A stretch of 64,000 nt of DNA from NCBI GenBank assembly GCA_002396085.1, contig DGWI01000042.1, positions 17,004 to 81,003 of the forward strand, in the 5' to 3' direction. The stretch comes from Porphyromonadaceae bacterium UBA4262 (GTDB lineage Bacteria; Bacteroidota; Bacteroidia; Bacteroidales; Muribaculaceae). Shown here one piece after another: positions 32,466 through 40,957 of this stretch; position 1 is the stretch's first letter; every line of letters starts with the position of its first letter. A program made the translations under genes and the position numbers. Under the pieces are notes generated by a model. That model ran no database searches. It worked only from the letters and a program-made list of their open reading frames with translations, and was not told where the DNA came from.

Positions 32466-33446
32466 TTATCTAATGCCTGTTGCACGTAGCAGTTGGTCCG
32501 TAGTACTGTGGCAGCGACCATTGAGATTATATAAATACTCGTTAACGTCAGTCGAAGCCATGTCGCGCACGCGGTCGAAACGCTCGGGGTGGAGGATGCG
32601 AGTGAACACGACGCGCTGGATGGCCGTTGGGTCACATGAACCGACACAGTAGCCCATGTGGGCTGGATCATCGCCAGGGCCATTACTGCTCCAATAAATC
32701 ACGCGCCCATCGGTGCTCATGCCCAGAAAGATAACACTATGTCCCGCCTCCTGCAAATGCCCCTTGACGCCGTCGTAACCAATGATAGCACCGCCATCAT
32801 GACCTCGCGACTCATTACGGTTCCAGAAAATCTTCATCAGGTCACCGCGCACCGCCTGTCGCCAGATGGGGTGCGCCCGCCACTCGGCATCAGTGAGGTA
32901 ACGCTCGGCGGGTGTCTCCTTGACCGTATCGTTTTTCGCTCCACGAAATGCCGTGATGCTGAAACCTGCATCCAGTTCATGAATCAACACTCCGAGCGAA
33001 GGTCCATTGGCATTGCATCGCCCCCAGAATCCCACGCCATCGTCCTGACCCAGACCATCGGGATTGAGTGAATCCTTGATGCCCACATAGGGCTTCATGT
33101 TGCGCCATGCATCGGGCGATATCAAGCCCGACTTGTCAAAATCGAGCAATGCCTGAATGAGCACGGCATAGGTTGCACTTGAACAAAACGAGGGTTGTGC
33201 TTGACTGGGGACGAAATGCGGCCTGCGGTCTCCAGGTTGCATCTGAAAAGCATCGTGCAGACCTCGCCATGTTGTCTTGGCAAAAGTCTCGTTTGGCCGT
33301 CCGCCTGTATAGTATCCGCCTCTAATTGGGAACTTGTCGATGGCGGCAATAATGGTGCGTTGCCACTGCCAGTTGACACGCCCCTGCGCATCAAGGTGGC
33401 ACCAAGCCACAATACACAATATGAGTGAAATAATGATTTTTTTCAT
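32466..33446 (-). CDS. Secreted papain-like (NlpC/P60 or CHAP-like) protein
   Basis: A 326-residue protein beginning with a signal peptide (MKKIIISLILCIVAWCHLDAQ). A putative Cys/His/Asn-type triad is visible: Cys in PSFCSSATYAVLIQAL, His in LQEAGHSVIFLGM, and polar residues in RVIYWSSNGPG, in the order of papain-fold peptidoglycan hydrolases. Between them lie Gly/Asp-rich segments (NPDGLGQDDGVGFWGRCNANGPSLG). I do not recognise a named family. ATG 33446 is chosen because the 27 upstream codons overlap the promoter. It is divergent from yigZ and shares interleaved promoters with it. Confidence 0.65.
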   Translation of the reverse strand: MKKIIISLILCIVAWCHLDAQGRVNWQWQRTIIAAIDKFPIRGGYYTGGRPNETFAKTTWRGLHDAFQMQPGDRRPHFVPSQAQPSFCSSATYAVLIQALLDFDKSGLISPDAWRNMKPYVGIKDSLNPDGLGQDDGVGFWGRCNANGPSLGVLIHELDAGFSITAFRGAKNDTVKETPAERYLTDAEWRAHPIWRQAVRGDLMKIFWNRNESRGHDGGAIIGYDGVKGHLQEAGHSVIFLGMSTDGRVIYWSSNGPGDDPAHMGYCVGSCDPTAIQRVVFTRILHPERFDRVRDMASTDVNEYLYNLNGRCHSTTDQLLRATGIR

Positions 33447-33464
33447 CGTGTTCTCCAAAATTTC

Positions 33465-33499
33465 TTGCAAAGTTACAAATGATTTAGTAATTTTGCAAA
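33465..33499. promoter_or_regulatory. Interleaved divergent promoters
   Basis: Plus strand: TTG (33465-33467), 20 bases, TAATTTTG (33488-33495), for yigZ. Minus strand: TTTG (complement of 33496-33499), 20 bases, TAACTTTG (complement of 33468-33475), for the papain-like gene. Each -33 box abuts the -7 box of the opposite promoter through TTTGCAAA, so both fit in 35 bp. Confidence 0.8.
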
Positions 33500-33505
33500 T
33501 TGAAT

Positions 33506-34102
33506 ATGGCAGATTTCTACAAGACACTCAAGGGGCAGTCTCAAGGGCTGTACAAGGAGAAAATGAGCAAGTTTATCTCCTTTGCAGAACCTGTGCAGAG
33601 TGCCGACGAAGCCAAGGCAGTTGTCAAAAGAATACAAAACGAATATCACGATGCGCGTCATGTTTGCTGGGCCTACATGATAGGCACAGCGCGCAGCGAG
33701 TATCTGAGCAGTGACAACGGCGAGCCCAGTGGCACTGCCGGCAAGCCCATCTTGGGGCAGATCAACTCCTTCGGGCTGACCAATGTGGTGATCGCCGTGG
33801 TGCGCTACTTCGGTGGCATCAAACTGGGCACCAGCGGCCTGATTGTCGCTTATCGCGAGGCAGCCCGACTGGCGATTGAGGCTGGCGAAATCCTGGAATG
33901 CCACGAACAGGCGCAGTGCCGGTTCACCTTCCCCTACCTGTCGATGAACGACGTGATGCGGCTGTTGAAAAAGTGCGATGTGCGCATCGTCGAACAAACA
34001 TTTGACAACGTGTGCTCAATGACCGTCGAGTGCGACGCCGACGCGATGCCCAATCTGCGCCAACGTCTGGCCGACATTGACGGGACATCGATTGAAGACT
34101 AA
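33506..34102 (+). CDS. YigZ/IMPACT family protein
   Basis: A 198-residue protein of the UPF0029/IMPACT family. The N-terminal domain contains KEKMSKFISFAEPVQSADEAKA and DARHVCWAYMIG, then the hallmark NGEPSGTAGKPILGQI and VVRYFGGIKLGTSGLIVAYREAA. The C-terminal part is the ferredoxin-like DUF1949 domain. The molecular role in bacteria is unknown; the eukaryotic relative acts on GCN1 signalling. ATG 33506 is only 11 bases past the -7 box, so the leader is almost absent. The stop overlaps an upstream in-frame extension of the next gene. Confidence 0.9.
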   Translation: MADFYKTLKGQSQGLYKEKMSKFISFAEPVQSADEAKAVVKRIQNEYHDARHVCWAYMIGTARSEYLSSDNGEPSGTAGKPILGQINSFGLTNVVIAVVRYFGGIKLGTSGLIVAYREAARLAIEAGEILECHEQAQCRFTFPYLSMNDVMRLLKKCDVRIVEQTFDNVCSMTVECDADAMPNLRQRLADIDGTSIED

Positions 34103-34124
34103 GAACCCCAATAATTCAACTATC

Positions 34125-35363
34125 ATGAAACAATTGCGTACTTACCTATGCCTATTGATGTATCTGCTTGCCTTGTCGATCACGGCACAAGAGGCCGATG
34201 CGCTGACCTACATCATCAGCGGCGAAGTGCGCGACAACTCAAACGGCAAGAAACTCGAGAACGTCAACGTCACCGCTCCGCAACGACATCTGGCCACCGT
34301 GACTAACGCTGACGGACGGTTCACCCTCAAGACTGTGAGCCGTCCCGAGTATATCACCGTGTCGCATGTGGGCTATAAGACCCAGCGCATTGCACTCACT
34401 GGCAACAACTCGGGATTGAAGATCCGTCTGATTCCTGTGAATATCGTCCTTAAAGACATTGAGGTCACCAACCAAGATCCGCAAGTGCTGCTGGCCGAAG
34501 CCATCCATCACATTCCCGACAACTACTGCCAAAGCCCCGAATTGATGCAATGTTTCTATCGCGAGACCGCCAAGAAGCGCAATAAGTTCATATCGGTGTC
34601 GGAAGCCGTGGTCGAACTCTACAAGACCTCCTATGAATACGGTCCCGCACCCGACCGTGTGACCATTGTCAAGGGGCGCTCGCTAGTCAGCCAGAAGTCA
34701 AGCGACACCCTGGGGCTGAGGATGCAGGGCGGCCCGACAGAGATTATCTTTCTGGACGTAGTGAAAAACCGCGGATTGATTCTGGACAAGGACGAACTGA
34801 CCCACTACCTTCTCAAGATGAGCGACCCTGTGACTATCAACGACCGCATGCAGTTTGTGGTCAAGGCTATCCCCAATGACGACATGCTGCCATACGCTCT
34901 GTATCATGCTACGTTCTACATCGACATGGAGACTCTTGCATTCACACGGGCCGAACTGTCACTTGACATGCACGACAGCGACAAAGCCACCCGACTGATG
35001 CTGGTCAAGAAGCCCCGAGGGGTGCGATTCAAGCCCAAGGAATTGACCCTGCTTGTCAACTACCGTCAAGACGAAGGCATGTCACACATCAGTTACATCC
35101 GCTCGACATTCCGCTTCAACTGCGACTGGAAGCGTCGCCTATTCTCGACGGGCTTCACGGCAGTCAACGAGATGGTTGTCACCGACCGCCAGCCCTGCGA
35201 CAAGAATCCCATACCCCGCAAGGAATCCTTCGGGCAGCGCGACTCGTTCTCGCAGATGGTCAACAACTTCAACGATCCAGACTTCTGGAAGGACTACAAC
35301 ATCATCGAGCCTACCGAGAGCCTTGAAAAGGCCATCAACAAACTCAAGAAAACAAGGAAATAA
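34125..35363 (+). CDS. Carboxypeptidase-regulatory-like domain protein
   Basis: A 412-residue exported protein. A signal peptide (MKQLRTYLCLLMYLLALSITAQ) is followed by a CarboxypepD_reg-like beta-sandwich (ISGEVRDNSNGKKLENVNV, then GRFTLKTVSRPEYITVSHVGYKTQ). The region beyond (ELMQCFYRETAKKRNKFISVSEAVVELYK) is common in Bacteroidetes envelope proteins. The C-terminal 200 residues are beta-rich and have no named domain. Such proteins are periplasmic or outer-membrane-associated, with unknown ligands. ATG 34125, 22 bases after yigZ, gives the signal peptide directly. Confidence 0.78.
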   Translation: MKQLRTYLCLLMYLLALSITAQEADALTYIISGEVRDNSNGKKLENVNVTAPQRHLATVTNADGRFTLKTVSRPEYITVSHVGYKTQRIALTGNNSGLKIRLIPVNIVLKDIEVTNQDPQVLLAEAIHHIPDNYCQSPELMQCFYRETAKKRNKFISVSEAVVELYKTSYEYGPAPDRVTIVKGRSLVSQKSSDTLGLRMQGGPTEIIFLDVVKNRGLILDKDELTHYLLKMSDPVTINDRMQFVVKAIPNDDMLPYALYHATFYIDMETLAFTRAELSLDMHDSDKATRLMLVKKPRGVRFKPKELTLLVNYRQDEGMSHISYIRSTFRFNCDWKRRLFSTGFTAVNEMVVTDRQPCDKNPIPRKESFGQRDSFSQMVNNFNDPDFWKDYNIIEPTESLEKAINKLKKTRK

Positions 35364-35367
35364 AACA

Positions 35368-36096
35368 CTATCGCTCAGCGAACACTAGCCGCGAGCGAAC
35401 ATGGTCGGCACCGTCTGCCATGATATTGATGCGCCAGTCGTTGGGGCTCAACTCGCACATGCGCAGCACGGCATGCTCGCCATATCGCGTCTCCTTGACA
35501 AAAGCCATCTCAAGGCGACGAAGCCACTTGTTGTCATAATGCGACAAGTCAAATTGGTTCATCATCAGTTCAAGATATCGCACCGTGTTGACATGACGGT
35601 TGAAGTCACACTCGACATATCCAAAGTCATGCTCAATGTCACGCCCCTCGGCCAATGGACGCAGCCGACTGATAGGCTCGATGGGGCATGGCCTGTCATT
35701 AACATTGTCACGAATATAAGACAGACTGGCAATATCCACTCCTGTGCGCTTGTCCAGGTCAATAACCATCCAGATGGTGCGAGCAAAGCCTATGGGTCTA
35801 CCCTCACCATCCTGCACCTCGAAATTTCGTTGTGAGAAGTGGCTGTTATAATCCTCAATCCATGTAATGAGCGTATAGTTCTCATCAACATGCGGCCAAC
35901 GCATCATTTCGACTGTGACTCGAGACAATACCCATGCTTGCCGATTCTTAATCAGATGGGCGTAGCCCACCCCCCATGCGTTGGCATGATGTGTGGCCGT
36001 GTCAATGATGCGTGTAAGCAGCAGTGGCATGGGCAATTCGGCCTGCGGATTGCACTCGCCGGCACTCAGGTAGTATTTTCGTGAAAACTCTTTCAT
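35368..36096 (-). CDS. Acyl-ACP thioesterase
   Basis: A 242-residue double hot-dog protein of the plant-type acyl-ACP thioesterase family. The N-terminal half has VGYAHLIKNRQAWVLSRVTVEMMRWPHVDENYTLITWIE and the second half GYVECDFNRHVNTVRYLELMMN, holding the catalytic-region Asn/His. It releases free fatty acids from acyl-ACP. It converges with the preceding gene, leaving only a few bases between the stops, and is downstream of a spacer repeat. Confidence 0.88.
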   Translation of the reverse strand: MKEFSRKYYLSAGECNPQAELPMPLLLTRIIDTATHHANAWGVGYAHLIKNRQAWVLSRVTVEMMRWPHVDENYTLITWIEDYNSHFSQRNFEVQDGEGRPIGFARTIWMVIDLDKRTGVDIASLSYIRDNVNDRPCPIEPISRLRPLAEGRDIEHDFGYVECDFNRHVNTVRYLELMMNQFDLSHYDNKWLRRLEMAFVKETRYGEHAVLRMCELSPNDWRINIMADGADHVRSRLVFAER

Positions 36097-36100
36097 CTTG

Positions 36101-36147
36101 AATTAATTGAGAATTTACTTTAATTGAAAATTGAGAATTGAGAATTA
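36101..36147. repeat. Spacer repeat, GAATTGAAAATTGAGAATT type
   Basis: Composed of AATTGAGAATT, TTAATTGAAAATTGAGAATT and GAGAATTATGG, it fills the spacer between the thioesterase and the radical SAM gene. Confidence 0.7.
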
Positions 36148-36150
36148 TGG

Positions 36151-37017
36151 TTATTTGCTGTCCAATAGTTGTTGAAATTGTGCGGGCTTGAGCCCCCAAC
36201 GTGGAGTGATGACCATGCTTGGCGGTGCCTGAGCCACCCATCGCTCAACCACAATGTCGCTGCGCAACAAGGTTGCCAAGCGAGCGCACAACTCGGCATA
36301 CTGCTGTGCCGTCCAGTCTCGCACCATGACCTCGCCGCGTTCAACCTGGCGAGCCAAAACCGTGCCACGCAACACCTGCAGTTGGTGGAACTTGACCAAC
36401 GACACCGGCAGTTGCGAAATCTGTGTGACCGTTGAGCACATGTCATCGTCGCTCTCGCCCGGTAGTCCTAATATCAAATGCACACCAACCGCAATGTTCC
36501 TTGCCGCGATGCGCTCAATGGCCATGAGCGAACTTGTCCAGTCGTGACAACGATTGACCAACTGCAAGGTGCGGTCGTGTGCTGTCTCAACACCCAACTC
36601 GACAATCACCATGTGCGACTCGTTGACTTGTTGCAGATAGTCGAGCAACTCATCGGTGACACAATCGGGTCGCGTGGCAAGAACCAGACCAACCACCCCA
36701 TCGACCGACAATGCCTCGTCGTACAGACTGCGCAAGTGCTCAAACGATGCATGAGTGGCAGTATAAGCCTGAAAATAAACCAAATACCGCATATCCGGAT
36801 ATTTGTTGGCAAAAAAGCATTTGCCCGCCTCAATCTGCTGAGTGACCGACATCGCACGGTCGCAGTAAGGCGGATTGAAAGCGCGATTGTCACAATAGGT
36901 GCAACCACCCCACCCCAACGTACCGTCGCGGTTGGGGCATGACAGTCCAGCATCGACGGCAATCTTCTGCACCTTGCCGTCAAGGCGTTGTGCTAGAAAT
37001 CCAGCATAATCCATCAC
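36151..37017 (-). CDS. TIGR01212 (YhcC-like) radical SAM protein
   Basis: A 288-residue radical SAM enzyme. GLSCPNRDGTLGWGGCTYCDNRAF holds the cluster ligands in the YhcC arrangement (Cys, then CxxC), followed by QIEAGKCFFANKYPDMRYLVYFQAYTATHA and VHLILGLPGESDDDM. The family's substrate is not established. Its ATG overlaps the aroC stop by 4 bases (ATGA), so translation is coupled to aroC in a ybaK-aroC-yhcC operon. Confidence 0.9.
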   Translation of the reverse strand: MMDYAGFLAQRLDGKVQKIAVDAGLSCPNRDGTLGWGGCTYCDNRAFNPPYCDRAMSVTQQIEAGKCFFANKYPDMRYLVYFQAYTATHASFEHLRSLYDEALSVDGVVGLVLATRPDCVTDELLDYLQQVNESHMVIVELGVETAHDRTLQLVNRCHDWTSSLMAIERIAARNIAVGVHLILGLPGESDDDMCSTVTQISQLPVSLVKFHQLQVLRGTVLARQVERGEVMVRDWTAQQYAELCARLATLLRSDIVVERWVAQAPPSMVITPRWGLKPAQFQQLLDSK

Positions 37018-38087
37018 AAATGGTTGGTTTTGGCCAGAAGATAATGGTCAAGCACCACCATAGCGGCCATCGCTTGAACCACCGGCACTGCCCGAGGCAC
37101 AACACACACATCGTGCCGCCCATGGGGATGAATGGTGACGGGATTGCCTTGCATGTCAATCGTGTCGATGTCGCGCATCAGTGTTGCAACGGGCTTGAAC
37201 CCAATCTCCATGAAGATATTATTGCCATTGCTGATGCCCCCCTGAATGCCGCCCGAATAGTTGTGCTCATAGACCAGTCCTCCATCCACAGCGTGCATTG
37301 TGTCAAGCGTTTCACTGCCCCGCATCGATGCCAGCATGCGACCTGCACCCATGTCAAACGACTTGGCAGCCGGAATGCTCATCATCGCACCGGCAAGCGC
37401 AGCATTGAGTTTGTTGAACACAGGTTCGCCCAATCCAGCCGGCACGCCCATCACGGCACAACACACCATGCCACCAAGCGTGTTGCCCTGGGCACGCGCC
37501 TCATCGACGGCCCTCGCCATGCGCTGGGCAGTTGTCGCATCGGGACAACGCACCGCATTGCTCCATGTCTGATTCCAATCAAGGGGTGACCCTGGTTGCA
37601 ACTTGACATCACCAATCTGCGTGGTGTAGGCAAGCACCTGTATGCCCAAATGCTCCAATACCTGCATGGCCAACGCCCCTGCCACGACGCGACTCACCGT
37701 CTCGCGTGCCGAGGCGCGCCCACCACCACGATGGTCACGAAGACCATACTTTGCCTGCCAGGAATAGTCGGCATGCGAGGGTCTGTAAACATCACGCAAG
37801 TGGCCATAGTCCTCGCTGCGCACATCCATGTTTCGGACAACAAAGCCTATGGGCGTGCCCAATGTTCTGCCTTCAAAGATGCCGGACAAAATCTCGACCT
37901 GATCGGCCTCGGCACGTTGTGTCACTAGTTGGGATTGCCCCGGCCGCCTGCGGTCGACCACTCGCTGCATCTCGTTCAAGTCAACTTCGATGCCCGCCGG
38001 CATGCCATCGATGATGCCCCCCATTGCCGGTCCGTGCGACTCGCCGAATGAGGTCAAGCGGAATATGCTACCAATAGTATTAGCCAT
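37014..38087 (-). CDS. aroC: Chorismate synthase
   Basis: A 357-residue enzyme converting EPSP to chorismate with reduced FMN, the last step of the shikimate pathway. All three family signatures are present: GESHGPAMGGIIDGMPAGIEVD, GGGRASARETVSRVVAGALA and the C-terminal RHDVCVVPRAVPVVQAM. It is located between ybaK (6 bases upstream) and the radical SAM gene, overlapping the latter by 4 bases. No other aro genes are nearby. Confidence 0.97.
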   Translation of the reverse strand: MANTIGSIFRLTSFGESHGPAMGGIIDGMPAGIEVDLNEMQRVVDRRRPGQSQLVTQRAEADQVEILSGIFEGRTLGTPIGFVVRNMDVRSEDYGHLRDVYRPSHADYSWQAKYGLRDHRGGGRASARETVSRVVAGALAMQVLEHLGIQVLAYTTQIGDVKLQPGSPLDWNQTWSNAVRCPDATTAQRMARAVDEARAQGNTLGGMVCCAVMGVPAGLGEPVFNKLNAALAGAMMSIPAAKSFDMGAGRMLASMRGSETLDTMHAVDGGLVYEHNYSGGIQGGISNGNNIFMEIGFKPVATLMRDIDTIDMQGNPVTIHPHGRHDVCVVPRAVPVVQAMAAMVVLDHYLLAKTNHL

Positions 38088-38093
38088 GAGTTG

Positions 38094-38585
38094 TCAAATT
38101 TTGTCAACCGTCAAATCTGCCACAGTTGCACCAACAAACTGCACAAGGACTGCCGGAGCCATCTTGAGTTGCAATCCACGCATACCCGCGCTTACATAGA
38201 TGTAGTCGAAGTCGTTGCAGGTCAGATGAAAATAGGTGGGAAAAGGTTTCTTCATGCCAATGGGCGAACATCCGCCACGAATGTATCCCGTGGTGGGCAG
38301 CAACTGTTTCATGGCAATCATCTCAACCTTCTTGTTACCCGAGACACGCGCCGCCTTCTTGAGGTCGACCTCGTCACAGCCAGGGATGACACACACAAAG
38401 TGTCCGGTGCGGTCGCCATGCAGCACCAGCGTCTTGAACACCTGGTGGATGTCCTCGCCCAACTGCTCGGCAACATGATCGGCTGCAAGATTGTTCTCGT
38501 CCACCTCGTATGGCACCAAGTCGTATGTGACATGCGCCTGGTCGAGCAACCGTGCGGCGTTGGTTTTATTAATTTTCTTTGCCAT
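38094..38585 (-). CDS. ybaK: Cys-tRNA(Pro)/Cys-tRNA(Cys) deacylase YbaK
   Basis: A 163-residue YbaK-type editing domain. It starts MAKKINKTNAARLLDQAHVTYDLVPYEVDE and contains VFKTLVLHGDRTGHFVCVIPG, AARVSGNKKVEMI and GYIRGGCSPIGMKKPFPTYF, the conserved sequence around the substrate pocket. It clears mischarged Cys-tRNA(Pro). It is the first gene of the operon with aroC and the radical SAM gene, and divergent from a thioredoxin-like gene. Confidence 0.94.
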   Translation of the reverse strand: MAKKINKTNAARLLDQAHVTYDLVPYEVDENNLAADHVAEQLGEDIHQVFKTLVLHGDRTGHFVCVIPGCDEVDLKKAARVSGNKKVEMIAMKQLLPTTGYIRGGCSPIGMKKPFPTYFHLTCNDFDYIYVSAGMRGLQLKMAPAVLVQFVGATVADLTVDKI

Positions 38586-38604
38586 AAGTTTAAAAATCGT
38601 GAAA

Positions 38605-38643
38605 TTTGGGGCAAAATTAGTGGAAGTTATCTACCTTTGCAAA
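38605..38643. promoter_or_regulatory. Overlapping divergent promoters, ybaK / DUF5106 gene
   Basis: Minus strand: TTTG (complement of 38640-38643), 20 bases, TAATTTTG (complement of 38612-38619), a full match. Plus strand: TACCTTTG (38632-38639), a perfect -7 box, with TTTG at 38605-38608 (a 23-base gap, longer than ideal). The -7 of one and -33 of the other again join as TTTGCAAA. Confidence 0.65.
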
Positions 38644-38661
38644 AAATAAAACTCAAAAACG

Positions 38662-39483
38662 ATGAAAAAATTGATTTTTAGTGCCATCTTGGCCATCGCC
38701 GCCAGTCTGAGCGGCAGCGCTCAGTTTTATGGCATCGATGTTGACAAACTGTCGCTCCTCTTCCAGCAAGCCGCAAAACTGCCACAAGAAAACGCTGTGA
38801 TTGTCGTGAGCAGCACCATGAACGCCCTGGCGCAGAACCCACAGGGCTATCGCAAGGCACTGGAGTTTGCCGAGAACCGTCTGGGCAACCCTGCCGACTC
38901 GCTGCACAACGAGGAGATGTACATTGCCTGTCTGGAGCACGCAGCCAATGGCTATGTGCTGGGTAACAACGAAAAAGAACGCCCCAAGTTGCTACTTGAC
39001 ATGGCCAAGAAGAACCGCATCGGCACAATGGCTGCCGACATCGAGTATGTGACTACCGACGGCCAGACTCACCACCTGAATGCTCCTTGCGAACAGTACA
39101 CACTGCTCTACTTCAACGACCCCGACTGCGATGCCTGCCAGAAGGTCAAGGCCAACCTGGAGAATTCAGCCACAGTCAAGGACTTGGTCAACCAGAATCT
39201 GCTTAAGGTTGTCGCCATATATCCCGAGAGCAATCAGAAGTTGTGGAAGAAGGCTTCATACCCCACCTGGATGATCAACGGTTGGGACAAGAAGCAGGCC
39301 ATCGAGAACGAAGGTACATATGTCATGCCAGCCACACTGCCCGTGTTCTATTTGCTCGCTCCTGACAAAACCGTGCTGATGAAGAACGAACCCAGCCTCA
39401 AGCGCATCGAAGGCGCATTGACTAAGGTCATGACCAGTGCAGACAACAATCCGCAGTCGCTGGCCAAGTTGCTGTTCAACTAA
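38662..39483 (+). CDS. DUF5106 thioredoxin-like exported protein
   Basis: A 273-residue protein with a signal peptide (MKKLIFSAILAIAASLSGSAQ), a helical DUF5106-type N-terminal region of about 110 residues, and a thioredoxin-fold domain. The redox motif is LLYFNDPDCDACQKVK (CDAC). It is probably a periplasmic disulfide oxidoreductase or a resting-state relative. Its partner is unknown. It converges with tilS and the two reading frames overlap by 4 bases. Confidence 0.82.
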   Translation: MKKLIFSAILAIAASLSGSAQFYGIDVDKLSLLFQQAAKLPQENAVIVVSSTMNALAQNPQGYRKALEFAENRLGNPADSLHNEEMYIACLEHAANGYVLGNNEKERPKLLLDMAKKNRIGTMAADIEYVTTDGQTHHLNAPCEQYTLLYFNDPDCDACQKVKANLENSATVKDLVNQNLLKVVAIYPESNQKLWKKASYPTWMINGWDKKQAIENEGTYVMPATLPVFYLLAPDKTVLMKNEPSLKRIEGALTKVMTSADNNPQSLAKLLFN

Positions 39484-40838
39484 CAAAGATATTTGAGTAA
39501 TACATAATCGGTTGAACCGGGGTCAACAACATAGGCCTGTGCCGCCCGATGCCCCAACACCCACACAATCTCGCCGTCTGCCTCCAAGAGCCAGACGGCC
39601 TTTTTTTGTTCAGTTGACAGCCTGAGATCGACAAACAGATCGCTGAGCAACTTGCTCCCCTTCATGCCATAGGGACGAAAGCGGTCGCCTTGCTGCCAGT
39701 GGCGAAGCAACACATGCTTGCATCGCAAAATATCATTGTTGAACGCTACCTTCAGTCTCCCGTCAACCATCGCACGGTCAAATGGTGGGTTATGTGTGAT
39801 GACATTCAACTCACCCCCTATTGCTACAGCCTGCGTCCAATCCAGCACAAAATCGACCTGCTTGTCACCAGGCTCGCTGACACTAGTATTTCCCTGAACG
39901 ACAATCACATCGCGCTCAACAATTAGAGCGTGACTCCAAGTCGTAAACTTAGACCCTACACTTGCTTGCATAGCCTGGTCGCACTGCACGCGATTGAAAC
40001 CCATGTGACGAATCAGCGCATAGAGCGCCATCCCAGGTTGTGGTGCTCGACAGAGGTCATCCTTGCGAAAACACCATATATCACTGCCTTCATCGTAACT
40101 ACCCACCTCATCTCCAAAACGCCCGACCAGATAATCTAACAATGCCTTCTCGTCATTCAGATGGTTCATGGTATCGGTAATGCGCAGCCGCGCTTGATCG
40201 AACTGTTTGTCAATAGTCGGCAAGACCACATTGCGCAAGCGGTTGCGATTATAGTCATTCTCAAGATTGGTGCTATCGGTGACATAGTCCTGATTAACTT
40301 CCGCCAGATAGTCCAGCACTTGCTGACGTGTCACCTGCAGCATGGGGCGAGCGACACGCGACTCCCTGCTGTCTTGCGACATGCCCACCAAACCACTGAT
40401 ACCCGTTCCTCGCAAGAGATTGATGAAGAAAGTCTCGACATTGTCATCAGCATGATGGGCCACAACCACCCTGCGGCAGTTGAGTTGCCTACTTAAGGCC
40501 TGAAACCAGTCATATCGCAGATTGCGGCACGCCATCTCGGTTGACGCACTCTTGTGCTCGCGCTTGTAGGCCATCACGTCGAAGTCCTTAACATGCAGTT
40601 CTACACCAAGACTCTGACACAAATTGCGCACAAACTGCTCATCGCGCATCGACTCGTCGCCCCGCAGATGGAAGTTGCAGTGTGCCGCAATGCACGTGTA
40701 ACCCAGTTCAAGCAATGCACGCAACAATGCCACCGAATCGGCACCGCCGCTCAACGCGACTAAAAGCCTAGCATTGACAGCATCTGACAATCCGACCAGG
40801 GCCATTGATTTTGCAATATTTTCTACGACAACATTCAT
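39480..40838 (-). CDS. tilS: tRNA(Ile)-lysidine synthetase
   Basis: A 452-residue protein. The N-type ATP pyrophosphatase domain has the P-loop SGGADSVALL at residues 30-39, VVAHHADDNVETFFINLLRGTG and the LRYDWF segment. The central TilS substrate-binding and C-terminal domains follow (GDRFRPYGMKGSKLLSDLFVD). It modifies cytidine 34 of tRNA(Ile) (CAU anticodon) to lysidine, which is essential for AUA decoding. A -7 box lies just upstream on the minus strand. Confidence 0.95.
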   Translation of the reverse strand: MNVVVENIAKSMALVGLSDAVNARLLVALSGGADSVALLRALLELGYTCIAAHCNFHLRGDESMRDEQFVRNLCQSLGVELHVKDFDVMAYKREHKSASTEMACRNLRYDWFQALSRQLNCRRVVVAHHADDNVETFFINLLRGTGISGLVGMSQDSRESRVARPMLQVTRQQVLDYLAEVNQDYVTDSTNLENDYNRNRLRNVVLPTIDKQFDQARLRITDTMNHLNDEKALLDYLVGRFGDEVGSYDEGSDIWCFRKDDLCRAPQPGMALYALIRHMGFNRVQCDQAMQASVGSKFTTWSHALIVERDVIVVQGNTSVSEPGDKQVDFVLDWTQAVAIGGELNVITHNPPFDRAMVDGRLKVAFNNDILRCKHVLLRHWQQGDRFRPYGMKGSKLLSDLFVDLRLSTEQKKAVWLLEADGEIVWVLGHRAAQAYVVDPGSTDYVLLKYLC

Positions 40839-40858
40839 TTTTTGTCATCTTGAACATG

Positions 40859-40866
40859 CAAAGGTA
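40859..40866 (-). promoter_or_regulatory. -7 element of the tilS promoter
   Basis: The complement reads TACCTTTG, 20 bases before the tilS ATG. A clear -33 box is missing. Confidence 0.5.
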
Positions 40867-40905
40867 CTGTATTTTCGTTAAAAAACAGCCCTTAATGCCT
40901 AATTA

Positions 40906-40937
40906 TTTGCAGAATAAGTCGAAAAACAGTAATTTTG
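40906..40937 (+). promoter_or_regulatory. Promoter of the porin gene
   Basis: TTTG (40906-40909), 20 bases, TAATTTTG (40930-40937). The leader is about 15 nt to ATG 40958, which rules out the longer upstream reading frame. Confidence 0.75.
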
Positions 40938-40957
40938 CCGAAAAGTTTATAGTTTCT

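Noticed and set aside
34077..34124. Upstream start for the carboxypeptidase-regulatory-like protein inside yigZ
   Set aside because: It adds 16 polar residues ahead of an evident signal peptide starting at ATG 34125.
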